Shown: positions 23,564 through 33,988, numbered from the stretch's first letter. The stretch: 64,000 nt of DNA from Pseudomonas mohnii (GCF_900105115.1 NZ_FNRV01000001.1:3395501-3459500), one strand, 5' to 3'. Program-made: numbers and translations. The notes: generated by a model from the sequence alone, not told the origin.

Positions 23564-26500
23564 TCAAGGTTGCGTCTCGAGTTTGAAGAACGGGGACGGA
23601 TCGTTGATGCGCCGCAGCACGTAGTCCAGTGGCGTCAGAGTGGTCAGTGCCTGGCGCCGTTCGGCCGAGAATTGCTGCAGGTGCGGTTCGGCGATTTTCA
23701 GGTGTGCGGCGGTGTATTGCTCCAGCGGCGCATCCACGGACGCATAGTGAAAATGCGCGAGCCACAGCGGCTTGTCGTGGCCGGCGATGTCCAGCACCTG
23801 GTACTCCTGAAAGTAGTCCCGGCGTTTTTTGGTCCTGATCCGGCCTTGGCCGTTCTTGACGATGCGCACCTGGTTGTTATCCAGCAGCCACTGCAAATAC
23901 GCCTGTCGGGGCTGCCGATCCTTGAGCAGGCTGGCGCGGATACTGACGCCCTGAGCACGTAACCGGACGGCTGCACTCTTGAGCTCCCCGCTCAGGTTGC
24001 CCACAGGAAGCCGCGCTCCGCCCGATGCGCGTATGCGCTCCAGTGCCTGCTCGACATTGATCGCTGCCTGCTCCAGTCGTTGAGCCTGATGATCGAAAAG
24101 ATCCTGCATGTCCGCTGGAATACGATTGGGCTTGAAGGCATCTTTGCGGGTTCGATCAATGAACGCCTGTACGTCCTCATTCAGGGTCAAGGCATCGTCG
24201 ACTGTGTCGACGTCATCCAGCACGGGCTGTAGACCGGGGGCCGGCCTGGCGGGAAGTACTTCCCTCAGGGGCAGTTCGTCCGCTGTGGAAGCCTTGGCGG
24301 GCGCAGAGTCACGTGGTCGAGTCTTGGTGACTTTGCCAATAGGGCGGGAGGGACCGGCAACGGCGGGTTTGGGCATCACCGGTGGATCGTTTTGTCTAAC
24401 CTCGGGCAGTAGCGTATTCAGTTGCGTCTGAGCCAGTTGCTTGAACTCGCCGATCAATGCGCTGACCCGTTTAAGCTCGGACGCTTCCACCTTGTCGGGG
24501 TATTCGCCGGGCAGGTCTTCGAGACGCTGATTCACATCGGCGTAGACATCGATCAGCCGGCTCAGAGTGTCGATGCGCTGTGCGGTGGCTTCACCGCTGT
24601 CGTGCGTTCTGATCAAGGCGGCATGCTGGTGGGTGGCGGTTGCGGCCTCGATAATCAACGAGCCGACCGCTTCACGCGCCGGCTCGTCGTTATCGGAGGC
24701 GGTACCGCGCACGCACAACTCGTGGGACATGCCGATTTCGTTGGACTTCAAGTCCCACTGATTAAAAGCGGGAAGCAGCTCTCGCAGGCTTTGCGAGGTG
24801 GTCATGCCCGCGTGACCAGCCGCCTCCAGGTTCTCAAGCGATGCCTGGGAAAGCTGCAGGCGGGCGATGATCTCCTGGCTCAATGCCAACGCCTGCCTGA
24901 CTCCCTGAACATGCGTCTGCAATAAAGCGTTGGAGTCGATGACCGTGTCTTGCGCCAGTATTTCGGTGAGTTTGGCGTAGTCGTTGCGCTTGAATACGAG
25001 CCACAGGCAGATGTTCTTTTGCAGCACGATGGTCATGCGCTCTAAATCGTTGAGATAGCCTTTGGTTCCTCCTGTGAGACGCCATTGCTCGAGATTTTTC
25101 AATGCCTGATCGTAATCATCGATCAGCTTTTCCAGACGAGCGACGTAACGCTGTGTCGCCTGCTCGTGCGCGAGCCCGGTTGCGCCCAGCATTTCTGTAT
25201 AGGCCTCCTTCAACTCGGCATTGTTGGCGACCTCCTGGCCTTTGAAAGTCTCCAGCGCAACGCCCAGTCGTTTCTTCTGCTGCTCCTTGGCCTTGCGTTG
25301 TGCTTTGAGCTGGCTTTGCAGACTGGTGCCCCCGGCGCCCCCGCGCAAGCGCAATCGGGTGTCGACAAACCACTGTCCTTGCGTGTTATGAATCAACAGC
25401 GGGCCGGTTTTCGAGGGGGTCTGCGGATCGACGATTTGCACCTGCTCGTTGTCGTTTTCCACGACACGGAACCAGCGCTCGCCAACCTGTGCGTAGGTGT
25501 TGCCGTCCAGGCGATACAAGGGCGCGGTATCGTGCGAGAGGGTTTCCAGCGACGGAGTCGTGAGGTCGACAGTCGGCACTTTCAGGCCCTCCAGATACAG
25601 CGCCAATGCCGTGCCTGAGCGATGGGGCACTGAGCCGCCGGGCTCAAGTGACGAGTAATGGCTGGACGCAAGTTCGCCGGTCAAAGGTGTCGTCATTAAC
25701 GTCACGGTGGGCTTGGCAAGTGCAGTCGATGGCGTGACGCCGACCTTGAGCCGCCTGTCGTGCTCGTCCCGTGGCCCAGCCTTAAGCCTGGCCCTGCGTC
25801 GAGTGGCGGCATGTTGCGCCAGGAGCATGCCCAGGTTCAGAAGCATATCGGCGATGGCGCTCCATTGAGCATGAGCATCACCGCGATTGTGCGCGTCCAG
25901 AACTTGCTCGATTTCGCTGATGCTTTGCCAGACCCAAACCGCAGCCCCTGCCGGGCCACTGAGAAAATTCGAGGCAATGTTGAACAGCGCCCAACCGCTG
26001 TTCCGAAGCAGGGCCCAGCGTCGTTGTGCATTGGATAACGATTGGCGGTCGGCGAGTTCGGCCATGGCCAGGGCATGGTTCTTGAACAGGGTGGGGAATA
26101 CATCGCCGCTCAGTTCCGTTGAAGAAAGTTCGACGGGACCGGCCCAGCCCGAGGATGTCCAGGGTTCGGAGAGCAGTTGTACGCTCAGCCACGGGTTGGG
26201 AAAGCCGATGGGAAACGTGTATTGGGCGTATTTGAAAGCGAGGGTGGAATCGGGCAGCCACGCCAGCACCGAGTCCCTCAGTTCGCCTGGCTGGTGCAAG
26301 GCGTACAGCAGGTTTTGCGCTGACGGGAATTGCAGCAACGGTTGTTCGAACAGCGGGCGATAGAGCAGGCAAGGACCCTTCTCTGGCTGGCGCGCAGCGA
26401 TGATGAACATATTGGCAACGGTGTCGCCGGCGGTTTCCCCGGCCCGGATGAAGGTCAGGGGACGAATGACCACCGGTTGAGCGTGACCGGGCATCGGCTT

Positions 26501-28108
26501 GAGCCATTCGCGCACATAGCGACACCCCAATTCGTCTACGCCGCCAATGCGCCGGATCTTGCACTCCAGCGCAATCAGCGGCAGCAAAGCGCGCAACTGG
26601 CTGATGTAGAAGTGCTCCTGCAAGGGTGCCTGCACCGGATCGTCAATCAATTTGTCCTTGATCAGGCGCGGATACGCCTCGCCAATATCGACCTTGCTCG
26701 CGATCTTCGTCAGGTAGCCTTCATCCAGCCATTCGGGGACCGTTTGCGGCGGGTTGAATCGAAGCGTTGCCTGATACGGCGCGGAGTTTTGAACGGCGTA
26801 TTCGCCGAGCGTTTCGGTATGAACATCGAGCGGGTTGGGCAGCGTCAAACCACCTGACTCGAAGCTGTTGGTGATGGTGATCTCGAGGCTATCGAGCGGC
26901 AGTCCGGTTGCGGATGGTTTGTCAGCCACGATCGCTTCGCGCATGCGCTGCTGGGCGAAGGTGGTCATGGGCGGAATCCGGAACAGTTGTTTGTCCGTCT
27001 GCCTGTACAGCTTGCCCAGCGCATTGATCGATTGGCTGTAGTGATCCAGGTCCGTCACCGAAGCACCAAAAAGCCAGTCGGGTATTGCGTCGGCCAGCTC
27101 GACGAGCGCGTTTTGCTCCTGGATATTGGCGTTTTCTACCTGAGGAGCCGAAGCCAAAGGGGTATCCAGTTCGGCGGCAAGGCCTTGAGCTGTAATCGCG
27201 GCAATGGAATCGAGTTGGTTGGCGATCAGGGCCCAAGCCATGTGGTCGAAAATATTGCCCTCCGGTTCAAACAGTTGCCATTGCAAATTTTGTCCGGGCG
27301 GCAGCTTATCGAGGCGGGCCGGCAACGAAGCACCTAACTGTTCCAGTGAATTGAAGGTTTCGTAGCCATATCCCACGGTGTACATCATGACCAGATCGCG
27401 CTCTTCATAGCGCCCTGTAATCACCGCGGCTCCGGCCAGTGTCTGGTGTCGGGTGATGCCTTGTGCGTCGATGGTGTCACAGTCGACGAGGCTGACCTGA
27501 ATAGTCGAAAACGTCGGGTCATGAGCCAGGCGCGACTGTTTATCAGGATGACGCGAGATGGCGCGAGCCACCCGACACTGATCCTTATCCCAACCGTTGA
27601 CACTTTGAACATTGAGGGCTTTGCGCAAGGCTGCGGAAAGCTCCAGCCAGTGCGGTGCCAGCTGCCCCTTGAGGTTCCAATAGGCCAGTTGCTGTTCGCC
27701 ATAGGCAACCAAGAGCAGGGGTGAATAGTCATTGAGCAACTCGGCGATGGCTTCGATATCGATATCCAGATGCACGACAGGCGTGGCCAAGGGATTCAAT
27801 GTCAGGAAGTGCTCGCCTTCGAGATAGTTGACGCTTGTTGAGGTAGCGAACAGGTTTATCAACGTCTGGGTCAGCGATTCAAACTGTGTGGGCCTCGCCT
27901 CGAGCACGCCGTCCAGGATTTGCCATTGAGGCGTGCCGATCATGGTTTGGTCGGGGTCGATATCGCGCTCGGGATACCGCGCCTTCAGCGCTTGGCGCAG
28001 TAGCAGGGCGGCGACCTCATCGACCGTGGGGCCTCTGCTGGTCTGGTGAATCACTTGGCTTTTTTTTAGCAGTGCGGGCGTTTCGGTATCTTCCAGGTGT
28101 TCAGTCAT
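23564..28108 (-). CDS. Giant dermonecrotic-toxin-domain protein, paralogue B
   Basis: 1514-residue protein without a signal peptide, resembling the large Pseudomonas proteins annotated with a dermonecrotic toxin domain (DUF6543). Seen: N-terminal GPTVDEVAALLLRQALKARYP, YLEGEHFLTLNP, LRALLPLIALECKIR, and NMFIIAARQPEKGPCLLYRP. A hydrophobic helix (WALFNIASNFLSGPAGAAVW, about 690-720) follows. A beta module YRLDGNTYAQVGERWFRV to DTRLRLRGG lies at about 860-922, then about 500 residues of helical, coiled-coil-like sequence. The C-terminal module has FQEYQVLD and LWLAHFHY at about 1429-1455. The start ATG overlaps the stop of paralogue A by eight bases, with GGAAG upstream. No catalytic motif could be named; role as toxin or effector is inference. 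Confidence 0.75.
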   Translation of the reverse strand: MTEHLEDTETPALLKKSQVIHQTSRGPTVDEVAALLLRQALKARYPERDIDPDQTMIGTPQWQILDGVLEARPTQFESLTQTLINLFATSTSVNYLEGEHFLTLNPLATPVVHLDIDIEAIAELLNDYSPLLLVAYGEQQLAYWNLKGQLAPHWLELSAALRKALNVQSVNGWDKDQCRVARAISRHPDKQSRLAHDPTFSTIQVSLVDCDTIDAQGITRHQTLAGAAVITGRYEERDLVMMYTVGYGYETFNSLEQLGASLPARLDKLPPGQNLQWQLFEPEGNIFDHMAWALIANQLDSIAAITAQGLAAELDTPLASAPQVENANIQEQNALVELADAIPDWLFGASVTDLDHYSQSINALGKLYRQTDKQLFRIPPMTTFAQQRMREAIVADKPSATGLPLDSLEITITNSFESGGLTLPNPLDVHTETLGEYAVQNSAPYQATLRFNPPQTVPEWLDEGYLTKIASKVDIGEAYPRLIKDKLIDDPVQAPLQEHFYISQLRALLPLIALECKIRRIGGVDELGCRYVREWLKPMPGHAQPVVIRPLTFIRAGETAGDTVANMFIIAARQPEKGPCLLYRPLFEQPLLQFPSAQNLLYALHQPGELRDSVLAWLPDSTLAFKYAQYTFPIGFPNPWLSVQLLSEPWTSSGWAGPVELSSTELSGDVFPTLFKNHALAMAELADRQSLSNAQRRWALLRNSGWALFNIASNFLSGPAGAAVWVWQSISEIEQVLDAHNRGDAHAQWSAIADMLLNLGMLLAQHAATRRRARLKAGPRDEHDRRLKVGVTPSTALAKPTVTLMTTPLTGELASSHYSSLEPGGSVPHRSGTALALYLEGLKVPTVDLTTPSLETLSHDTAPLYRLDGNTYAQVGERWFRVVENDNEQVQIVDPQTPSKTGPLLIHNTQGQWFVDTRLRLRGGAGGTSLQSQLKAQRKAKEQQKKRLGVALETFKGQEVANNAELKEAYTEMLGATGLAHEQATQRYVARLEKLIDDYDQALKNLEQWRLTGGTKGYLNDLERMTIVLQKNICLWLVFKRNDYAKLTEILAQDTVIDSNALLQTHVQGVRQALALSQEIIARLQLSQASLENLEAAGHAGMTTSQSLRELLPAFNQWDLKSNEIGMSHELCVRGTASDNDEPAREAVGSLIIEAATATHQHAALIRTHDSGEATAQRIDTLSRLIDVYADVNQRLEDLPGEYPDKVEASELKRVSALIGEFKQLAQTQLNTLLPEVRQNDPPVMPKPAVAGPSRPIGKVTKTRPRDSAPAKASTADELPLREVLPARPAPGLQPVLDDVDTVDDALTLNEDVQAFIDRTRKDAFKPNRIPADMQDLFDHQAQRLEQAAINVEQALERIRASGGARLPVGNLSGELKSAAVRLRAQGVSIRASLLKDRQPRQAYLQWLLDNNQVRIVKNGQGRIRTKKRRDYFQEYQVLDIAGHDKPLWLAHFHYASVDAPLEQYTAAHLKIAEPHLQQFSAERRQALTTLTPLDYVLRRINDPSPFFKLETQP

Positions 28109-31100
28109 CGCCAACTTCCTTCTTGACGTTCGAGGCTTTTGAAAAGAACAGTGAATTGGCCAGCGGCGGGCTGATTTCGCTGCGATAGATGGCGATCAGC
28201 TGGCTGCTGGAAGCCGAATTCAGATCGAATGCCCCGGCCATCAGTCGTTGATTACGCAGTTTCAGGTGGGCGGCAGTAAACGCTTCGGCGGGGCTATCGG
28301 GGCCGGCATAGTGGAAGTGGGCGTACCACAACGGTCGGCCGGTGCCTGCCTCGCGAATCTCGTATTCCTGCAGGTAATCCTTGCGCGGGCCTTTGAGTCG
28401 ACGCCGTTCACCATTCGGCACGATATCGATTTCATTTTTGCCCGATAGCCATTCGACGCGAGCGGCCGTGGGCGGCTGTTGCTTGATCATCTCGACCCTG
28501 ATTCGGTAGCCCTCGGCATAGAGTCGATCGCGCGCTGCGCTCAATTGCGTCACCAGCGCTGTCGTGGAGGTCGTTGTATTCGAACCGGTCGGGGTCTGTT
28601 CCAGTGTCCTGGCGCTTTTGTCGAGTTGCTCGGCTTTGTGCTGGAACAACTCCTCGATTTCCACCGGTATACGGCCAGGCTTTTTTGCGCTCGCTTCGGT
28701 TTGCCGAATGAAGGTTTCCACGCCCTCGAGCAACGTCTGGCCTTGAGCAATTTGCATCTGGAGTTCGGGCACCTGGATGGCTGGATGCCGCTTGGGTTGC
28801 ACGCGCTCGACCCACACGCCTGGTGTCTTCTCGTGGAAGGTGGCGATCACTTTGCCGGTCATGGGCGATTTCACATCCAGCAGGACCGGTTGTCCCGATG
28901 CCGAGGGACGAACTTCGCCAACGACCGTACCCTTGAAGCGCGTTTTGACGACCCGTTTGCGCGATGCCGGTGCGGGCCTTGAAGGGCCGGGACGGGGCTC
29001 CACCGGCAGTTGTTCGCGCAGCAGTTGCGCCAGATAGGCTTCGGTCTCTTGCTGGAATTCGCTGATCCGTTTACGTACGTGTTTGAACGGTTGCTCCAGA
29101 ACCGCTTCCTTGTGGCTGAGGCTGAAGTCTTCGAAGGATTGGTCGATGGCGGCAAACTGTTCGAGCATCCCGTTGAGGCCTTCGATGCGGTCGCCCTCAG
29201 CCCATGTACTGTCTTTGAGCATCAACTCCTGCGACGTCTGGATAACCAGGTTGGTGGTATCGAGCAGGCGTTCGAATGCGCTTCGAGCATCAGTCAACCC
29301 AGCACTGTTTCCTTCTTTCAGACAGACGTCGCGAGCCAGCGAAACCTGGAGTGCCTTGAGATCGTTAAGGCTGAAAGCAGGCAATTTTGCCCGATAGGTG
29401 CTGGCCACCTCGGCAGCACTTCTACCGAGTCGGCTCAACGCCGGGAACTGCGATTGTGCAAACTCGATTTTGCCGATCATGCCCTCGGTCAGGTCGGTCA
29501 TTTTCTGGTAGGTGGCGCGATCGCCGGCACCCCCTGCCGTTTCTTCAGCTTCCAGCAACGCCAGGGTTTCCCTCAGGGTTTGAGCGAACGTTGGACTGCG
29601 TTGGTCAAGCCACGTCTGGTTGAAGAACAGCTGAGTGCCGAGCATCTCGATCATGGATGCCCGGTAGTTGGGCACTGTTTCCAGCAGGCTCAGGGATTTC
29701 ATCTGTTCGATGGGAGCGGCGTAGTCTTGGGTGCGTCGCTCGAGCTGCTCGAGGAATTGCGTTTGCGCGGTGAGCAGAGCCTCGTCGCCGACCGAATTTT
29801 TCATGGCGTTGTGGGCGTCCGTCAGCTCCTTGCGTGCCTTCTCGCGTCCGTCGTTAAACTCGGCCAATTGACTCTTGAGTTCGGTGATGCGTGCACGGTT
29901 TTGTTGCTTCAGTGCCTTGCGTTGGCTCGACAGCCCGCCGCCCCGCAAGCGCAGGCGCGTGTCGACGAACCATTCGCCGCGGTTGTTGCGGATCAGCGCC
30001 GGACCGCTGCGCACAGGCTGCTCCCGTGAGTCGATGATCGACACTTCGCCCGTGTCCTCGACCGCGACCTCGAACCAGCGCTCGCCCACCGGTGCGTAAC
30101 AGGCGTTGCCCTTTCGATAGAGGTGACGATACAGGCCGCTGTCGTTGACGGGCGCTGATAGCTCTTCGGGTGGCGTGATATTGAAGCGGTCCAGGGTTCT
30201 GGCAAGGTCCAGGGTCGTATCGGTCGCCACGGACTGGCGATGTTGCGCGGGAGGGTGTTCGCTGGGAATGTCGGGCAACTGCACGACGGACACCGGTTGC
30301 GGGGCCGGTTTTTCGGGGGGCTCGATCGCTGTTGCTATCGGCTTTTCCTCGGCTCTGCGCACAGGCGAATTACGCGTACTGGCGTGATGGGCCAGCACCA
30401 TGGCCAGGGTCAGCAACAGATCGGTCATGGCGGATGTCCGTTGCTGATCGCCACTGTCGGCAGCGTCGAGGGTTTGCTGCACGTCATCCAGCACTTGCCA
30501 GATCCACGCGGCCGTCCCGACGGTGCGACCGAGAAAGGGCAGTGCGGCATTGAGCAGCGTCCAGGCTACGCGTTTGAAAGTCTCCCAGCGATATTGCGCA
30601 TTGGACAACGATTGCCGTTGCGCCATTTCAACCAGCGCATTGACGTTGGCCTTGTACAAGGTGGCCAGGTAAACGCCGCTGAGGACCCGTTGGCCAAGGG
30701 TGACCGGGCCGCTCATTTGCAGGGAGGTCAACGGGTCGGCCAGCTGTTGGGAAATGCTCCAGACCGAAGGTCGGTCGCCGGTGAACGTATAGTTGGCGTA
30801 GTTGGCGCGGGCGTCGTCCGGCAGCCAGGCGAGTACCGATTGGCGCAACATCGGCGAGTGTTTGATGGCGTAGATCAGGTTGGCCGGCGTCGGGTACTGG
30901 CTCAACGGTTGCTCAAGCATTGGCCGGTAAAGCAAGCATGGTCCCTTGTCCATCTGCCGGGGGCCGATCACGAACATGTTGGTCACTTCATCGGTGGCGC
31001 CCCCGACACGCCAGCCAGGCGTGAAGGCCAGTGGGCGAATCACGATCTCCTGGCCGTCCACCCAGCGATTGGCGTCGAGCACCTGGACCACTGCGGCGAC

Positions 31101-32714
31101 ATAGCGATAACCGGTCTCATCGATGCCGTTCTGGTTGCGAATCTTCAACTGTAAGGCCTGCAGCGGTAACTCTACGCGCAAATGACTGGTGAACAGGTTC
31201 TGGCGCCGCAGGCTTTCAACGGGGTCGGCGAGCAGCTCGCTTTTGATCAGCGCCGGGTACTTCTGGCCGATGTCGACGCGAGTGATCAGCGCCTCCAGAT
31301 AGCTTGGCGTCATCCATTGCGGCACTGCTGTGGCGCTGGTGCTACGTACGGATTTGTTGCCCTGGGGCAGGGCAATCAGGTTTTGCAGTGCCAGGTCGAC
31401 CAGGCTTAGGGTCGTGCGCTCGGGCTCCACCATCGGCACAAAGCTGCCCCAGACCACCACGCTGTCGACCACGATCTCGATGTCCGCCAGGTTCAGTCCT
31501 GCCGCATCGGCATGATCGTTGAGCATGGCCTCGCGCAGTTGATCCAGCGCAAATTCGCGGATCGGCTTGAGCCCGTCCTGAAAGGACTTCCCGGCGTTCT
31601 GATTACGCACGGTCACCAGGTCCATCAGATGCCGACTGTAGGCGGTGAGATCAGTGGGAGAAGCATCGGCCATCCAGTCAGGCAGCGACTGCTCGACCTG
31701 ATTGAATCGCGAGGATGACTGCTTGTCCGTCGGGTCGAGCTCACTGGTGGTGCGGCTGACGTGGGGCGCCAAGTCTGGATTGCTTGCAGCGGGTTCGTTG
31801 GCCAGCGCACCGATGGCGTCGGCTTGCAGGGCGATGAGGTTGCACGCCAGGCGGTCGAAATAATTGCCCTGGGGTTCGATCAGGCGCCAATGCAGGACGT
31901 TGCCCGGTGTTTGCCCATCGACGTCCGCCACCAACGACGCGCCCAGTTCCTCCAGGGAGTCGAACGTCTGGAAGCCACGGGGGATGGTGTGAGTGATAAC
32001 CAGGGTTCGAGTGCCCAGGGTTCCGATCAGGACTGCCATGTCGAGGATGTTGACGTGAGTCGAGGCAGCACCGCTCATGGCGTCCAGGTCGATCAGGCAG
32101 GCGCGTGACTGATAGGGGTCATGGGAACGGCGTGTGCTTTTTTCCGGGTAGGCGAACAGTTTGCCGGCCATGGCGTGTTGGTCGCTGTCCCAGTCCGGGT
32201 TGGCCTCGATGTTCCATAGATCGCGCAAGGATTTGGACAGCTCCTGCCAGCGCGGAGTCGACGCGCGGGTGTACTGGTTCCAGTAATCGACCTGCTGTTC
32301 TTGAAACGCGACAAACAGCAACGGCGCCAGCTCATTGAGCAGGCGCCCGATGGCCTCAATGCTGACTGGCAGTTGTACGGGCGTCTGCTCCTGAGGCTGC
32401 AGCGTGAGGTAGTGTTCACCGTCGAGGTAGATCACTGGCGTGCCCGCTACACCATGGTGCACCAGCGTGTCGGTCAGCGATTTGAAGTGCCGTGGCCCGG
32501 GTTCGACGCGCCCATTGTGATAGGCCCAGGTTGGCATCACCACCATGGCCAGGCGCGGATCGATATGTAGATTCGGGTACAGCGCTTTCAGGGCAGGCTG
32601 CAGCGCGTGGGTGGCGACTTCCCTGATCGAGGGGCCGGTGACCAATTGGGTGAGCAGCGCATTCTGGTCGGAGGAAAGGCCGGGTAAAACGGGAGGGCGG
32701 GTGGCGTCGGTCAT
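28101..32714 (-). CDS. Giant dermonecrotic-toxin-domain protein, paralogue A
   Basis: 1537-residue protein and first gene of the overlapping pair. Same layout as paralogue B: GPSIREVATHALQPALKALYP near the N-terminus, YLDGEHYLTLQP, LRVELPLQALQLKIR, NMFVIGPRQMDKGPCLLYRP, hydrophobic helices (about 713-740 and 761-776), and the YRKGNACYAPVGERWFEV to RLRLRGGG module (about 860-923). A long charged helical region (about 930-1290) follows, then the C-terminal LQEYEIRE and LWYAHFHY module (about 1440-1485). No Sec signal, leucine-rich repeats or recognisable E3-ligase (NEL) domain was seen, unlike some relatives. The start ATG follows AAAGGA. Secretion route and target are unknown. Confidence 0.75.
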   Translation of the reverse strand: MTDATRPPVLPGLSSDQNALLTQLVTGPSIREVATHALQPALKALYPNLHIDPRLAMVVMPTWAYHNGRVEPGPRHFKSLTDTLVHHGVAGTPVIYLDGEHYLTLQPQEQTPVQLPVSIEAIGRLLNELAPLLFVAFQEQQVDYWNQYTRASTPRWQELSKSLRDLWNIEANPDWDSDQHAMAGKLFAYPEKSTRRSHDPYQSRACLIDLDAMSGAASTHVNILDMAVLIGTLGTRTLVITHTIPRGFQTFDSLEELGASLVADVDGQTPGNVLHWRLIEPQGNYFDRLACNLIALQADAIGALANEPAASNPDLAPHVSRTTSELDPTDKQSSSRFNQVEQSLPDWMADASPTDLTAYSRHLMDLVTVRNQNAGKSFQDGLKPIREFALDQLREAMLNDHADAAGLNLADIEIVVDSVVVWGSFVPMVEPERTTLSLVDLALQNLIALPQGNKSVRSTSATAVPQWMTPSYLEALITRVDIGQKYPALIKSELLADPVESLRRQNLFTSHLRVELPLQALQLKIRNQNGIDETGYRYVAAVVQVLDANRWVDGQEIVIRPLAFTPGWRVGGATDEVTNMFVIGPRQMDKGPCLLYRPMLEQPLSQYPTPANLIYAIKHSPMLRQSVLAWLPDDARANYANYTFTGDRPSVWSISQQLADPLTSLQMSGPVTLGQRVLSGVYLATLYKANVNALVEMAQRQSLSNAQYRWETFKRVAWTLLNAALPFLGRTVGTAAWIWQVLDDVQQTLDAADSGDQQRTSAMTDLLLTLAMVLAHHASTRNSPVRRAEEKPIATAIEPPEKPAPQPVSVVQLPDIPSEHPPAQHRQSVATDTTLDLARTLDRFNITPPEELSAPVNDSGLYRHLYRKGNACYAPVGERWFEVAVEDTGEVSIIDSREQPVRSGPALIRNNRGEWFVDTRLRLRGGGLSSQRKALKQQNRARITELKSQLAEFNDGREKARKELTDAHNAMKNSVGDEALLTAQTQFLEQLERRTQDYAAPIEQMKSLSLLETVPNYRASMIEMLGTQLFFNQTWLDQRSPTFAQTLRETLALLEAEETAGGAGDRATYQKMTDLTEGMIGKIEFAQSQFPALSRLGRSAAEVASTYRAKLPAFSLNDLKALQVSLARDVCLKEGNSAGLTDARSAFERLLDTTNLVIQTSQELMLKDSTWAEGDRIEGLNGMLEQFAAIDQSFEDFSLSHKEAVLEQPFKHVRKRISEFQQETEAYLAQLLREQLPVEPRPGPSRPAPASRKRVVKTRFKGTVVGEVRPSASGQPVLLDVKSPMTGKVIATFHEKTPGVWVERVQPKRHPAIQVPELQMQIAQGQTLLEGVETFIRQTEASAKKPGRIPVEIEELFQHKAEQLDKSARTLEQTPTGSNTTTSTTALVTQLSAARDRLYAEGYRIRVEMIKQQPPTAARVEWLSGKNEIDIVPNGERRRLKGPRKDYLQEYEIREAGTGRPLWYAHFHYAGPDSPAEAFTAAHLKLRNQRLMAGAFDLNSASSSQLIAIYRSEISPPLANSLFFSKASNVKKEVGDD

Positions 32715-32822
32715 GGTCACATCCTTTGTGTGGTTAGCGGGCACCGCAGAACATTCGGTGCGCGAAGCGTTGCAAGGTAGTGACGGGCCGTTGGGCGATG
32801 GCGGTAAATAAATATCGCGGGC

Positions 32823-32849
32823 AAAAAAAGACCCGCGCATGCGCGGGTC
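32823..32849 (-). terminator. Rho-independent terminator of the polyamine genes
   Basis: Self-complementary stem GACCCGCGCATGCGCGGGTC followed on the minus strand by seven T residues, 26 bases after the stop of the binding-protein gene. Confidence 0.9.
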
Positions 32850-32875
32850 CGGGGAAGCGGTTGAAGCGATACGGG

Positions 32876-33976
32876 TCAGGTGCCTGACTTGATTTTGGTC
32901 CAGGCCCGGGTCCGCGCACGTTCGGCATCGCGAGGCAGCGGTTGCAGGGTATAGAGCGTGCCCATCGCCGTGTCGGTCGGGTACAGGTTCGGGTTATTGC
33001 GGATCGCCGGGTCGACCAGCTCGGTGGCGTCCTTGTTCGGGTTCGGGTAGCCGACGAAGTCGCTGACCGGCGCAATCACCTGCGGTTGCAGCAAGTAGTT
33101 GATGAAGGTGTAGGCGTCTTCCGGGTTCTTCGCACCCTTCGGAATGGCGAGCATGTCGAACCAGATCGGCGCGCCTTCTTTTGGCAGCCGCATGTCGACG
33201 ACGACACCATTCTTGGCTTCCTTGGCGCGGTTGGCGGCCTGGGAAAAACTGCCGGAATAGCCCACGGCGACGCAGATGTCACCGTTGGCGATATCAGCCA
33301 TGTACTTCGATGAGTGGAAGTAGGTGATATACGGGCGAATCTTCATCAGCAGCGCTTCAGCCTTGTCGTAGTCCGCAGGCTTTTTGCTGTTGGGGTCCAG
33401 GCCGAGGTGTTGCAGGGCCAGGGGCAGTATCTCCGACGGCGAGTCGAGCAGGGCTACGCCGCACTGCTTGAGCTTGCTGATGTTCTCTTCCTTGAAGATC
33501 AGGTCCCAGCTGTCCACTGGTGCGTTATCGCCGAGGACTGCCTTGACCTTGGCCGGGTTGAAGCCGATCAGGATGGTGCCGTACATGTAAGGCACCGCGA
33601 ATTTGTTCCCCGGGTCGTTGGCTTCGATCAGCTTCATCAGCTTGGGATCGAGGTGGTTCCAGTTCGGCAGCTTGCTGCGGTCCAGTGGCTGGAACACGCC
33701 AGCCTCGATCTGCTTGGCGAGAAACACGTTGGACGGCACCACCACGTCGTAACCGGAGTTGCCGGTCAGCAGCTTGGCTTCGAGGGCTTCGTTGGTGTCG
33801 AAAATGTCGTAGACCAGTTTGGTCTGGGTGTTCTGCGCCTTGAAATCTTCCAGGGCTTTGGGGGTGATGTAGTCGAACCAGTTGTAGACGCGCAACGTTC
33901 GTTCTTCGGCGTGCGCGGCGCCACTGAGCACCAGGGCACTCAGGGCCGGCACGATAAAGCGCTTGAGCCTTTTCAT
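32876..33976 (-). CDS. Polyamine ABC transporter substrate-binding protein (PotF-like)
   Basis: 366-residue periplasmic binding protein of the spermidine/putrescine family (PotF/SpuD/SpuE). A signal peptide (about 1-23, ending SGAAHAEE) precedes mature sequence with the family's LRVYNWFDYITPKALEDF, VYDIFDTNEALEAKLLTG, YDVVVPSNVFLAKQIEAGVF, and PYMYGTILIGFNP. It is encoded 12 bases downstream of the acetylpolyamine amidohydrolase gene, so the pair probably captures and processes acetylated polyamines. No permease or ATPase genes are adjacent, so it must feed a transporter encoded elsewhere or act as a sensor. Ligand specificity cannot be read directly. Confidence 0.9.
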   Translation of the reverse strand: MKRLKRFIVPALSALVLSGAAHAEERTLRVYNWFDYITPKALEDFKAQNTQTKLVYDIFDTNEALEAKLLTGNSGYDVVVPSNVFLAKQIEAGVFQPLDRSKLPNWNHLDPKLMKLIEANDPGNKFAVPYMYGTILIGFNPAKVKAVLGDNAPVDSWDLIFKEENISKLKQCGVALLDSPSEILPLALQHLGLDPNSKKPADYDKAEALLMKIRPYITYFHSSKYMADIANGDICVAVGYSGSFSQAANRAKEAKNGVVVDMRLPKEGAPIWFDMLAIPKGAKNPEDAYTFINYLLQPQVIAPVSDFVGYPNPNKDATELVDPAIRNNPNLYPTDTAMGTLYTLQPLPRDAERARTRAWTKIKSGT

Positions 33977-33988
33977 TGTTTTAATTCC

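Noticed and set aside
23564..32714. NEL E3 ubiquitin ligase or leucine-rich repeats in the giant proteins
   Set aside because: Some related Pseudomonas proteins carry these, but no LxxLxLxxN repeats or NEL cysteine motif could be seen in these three.
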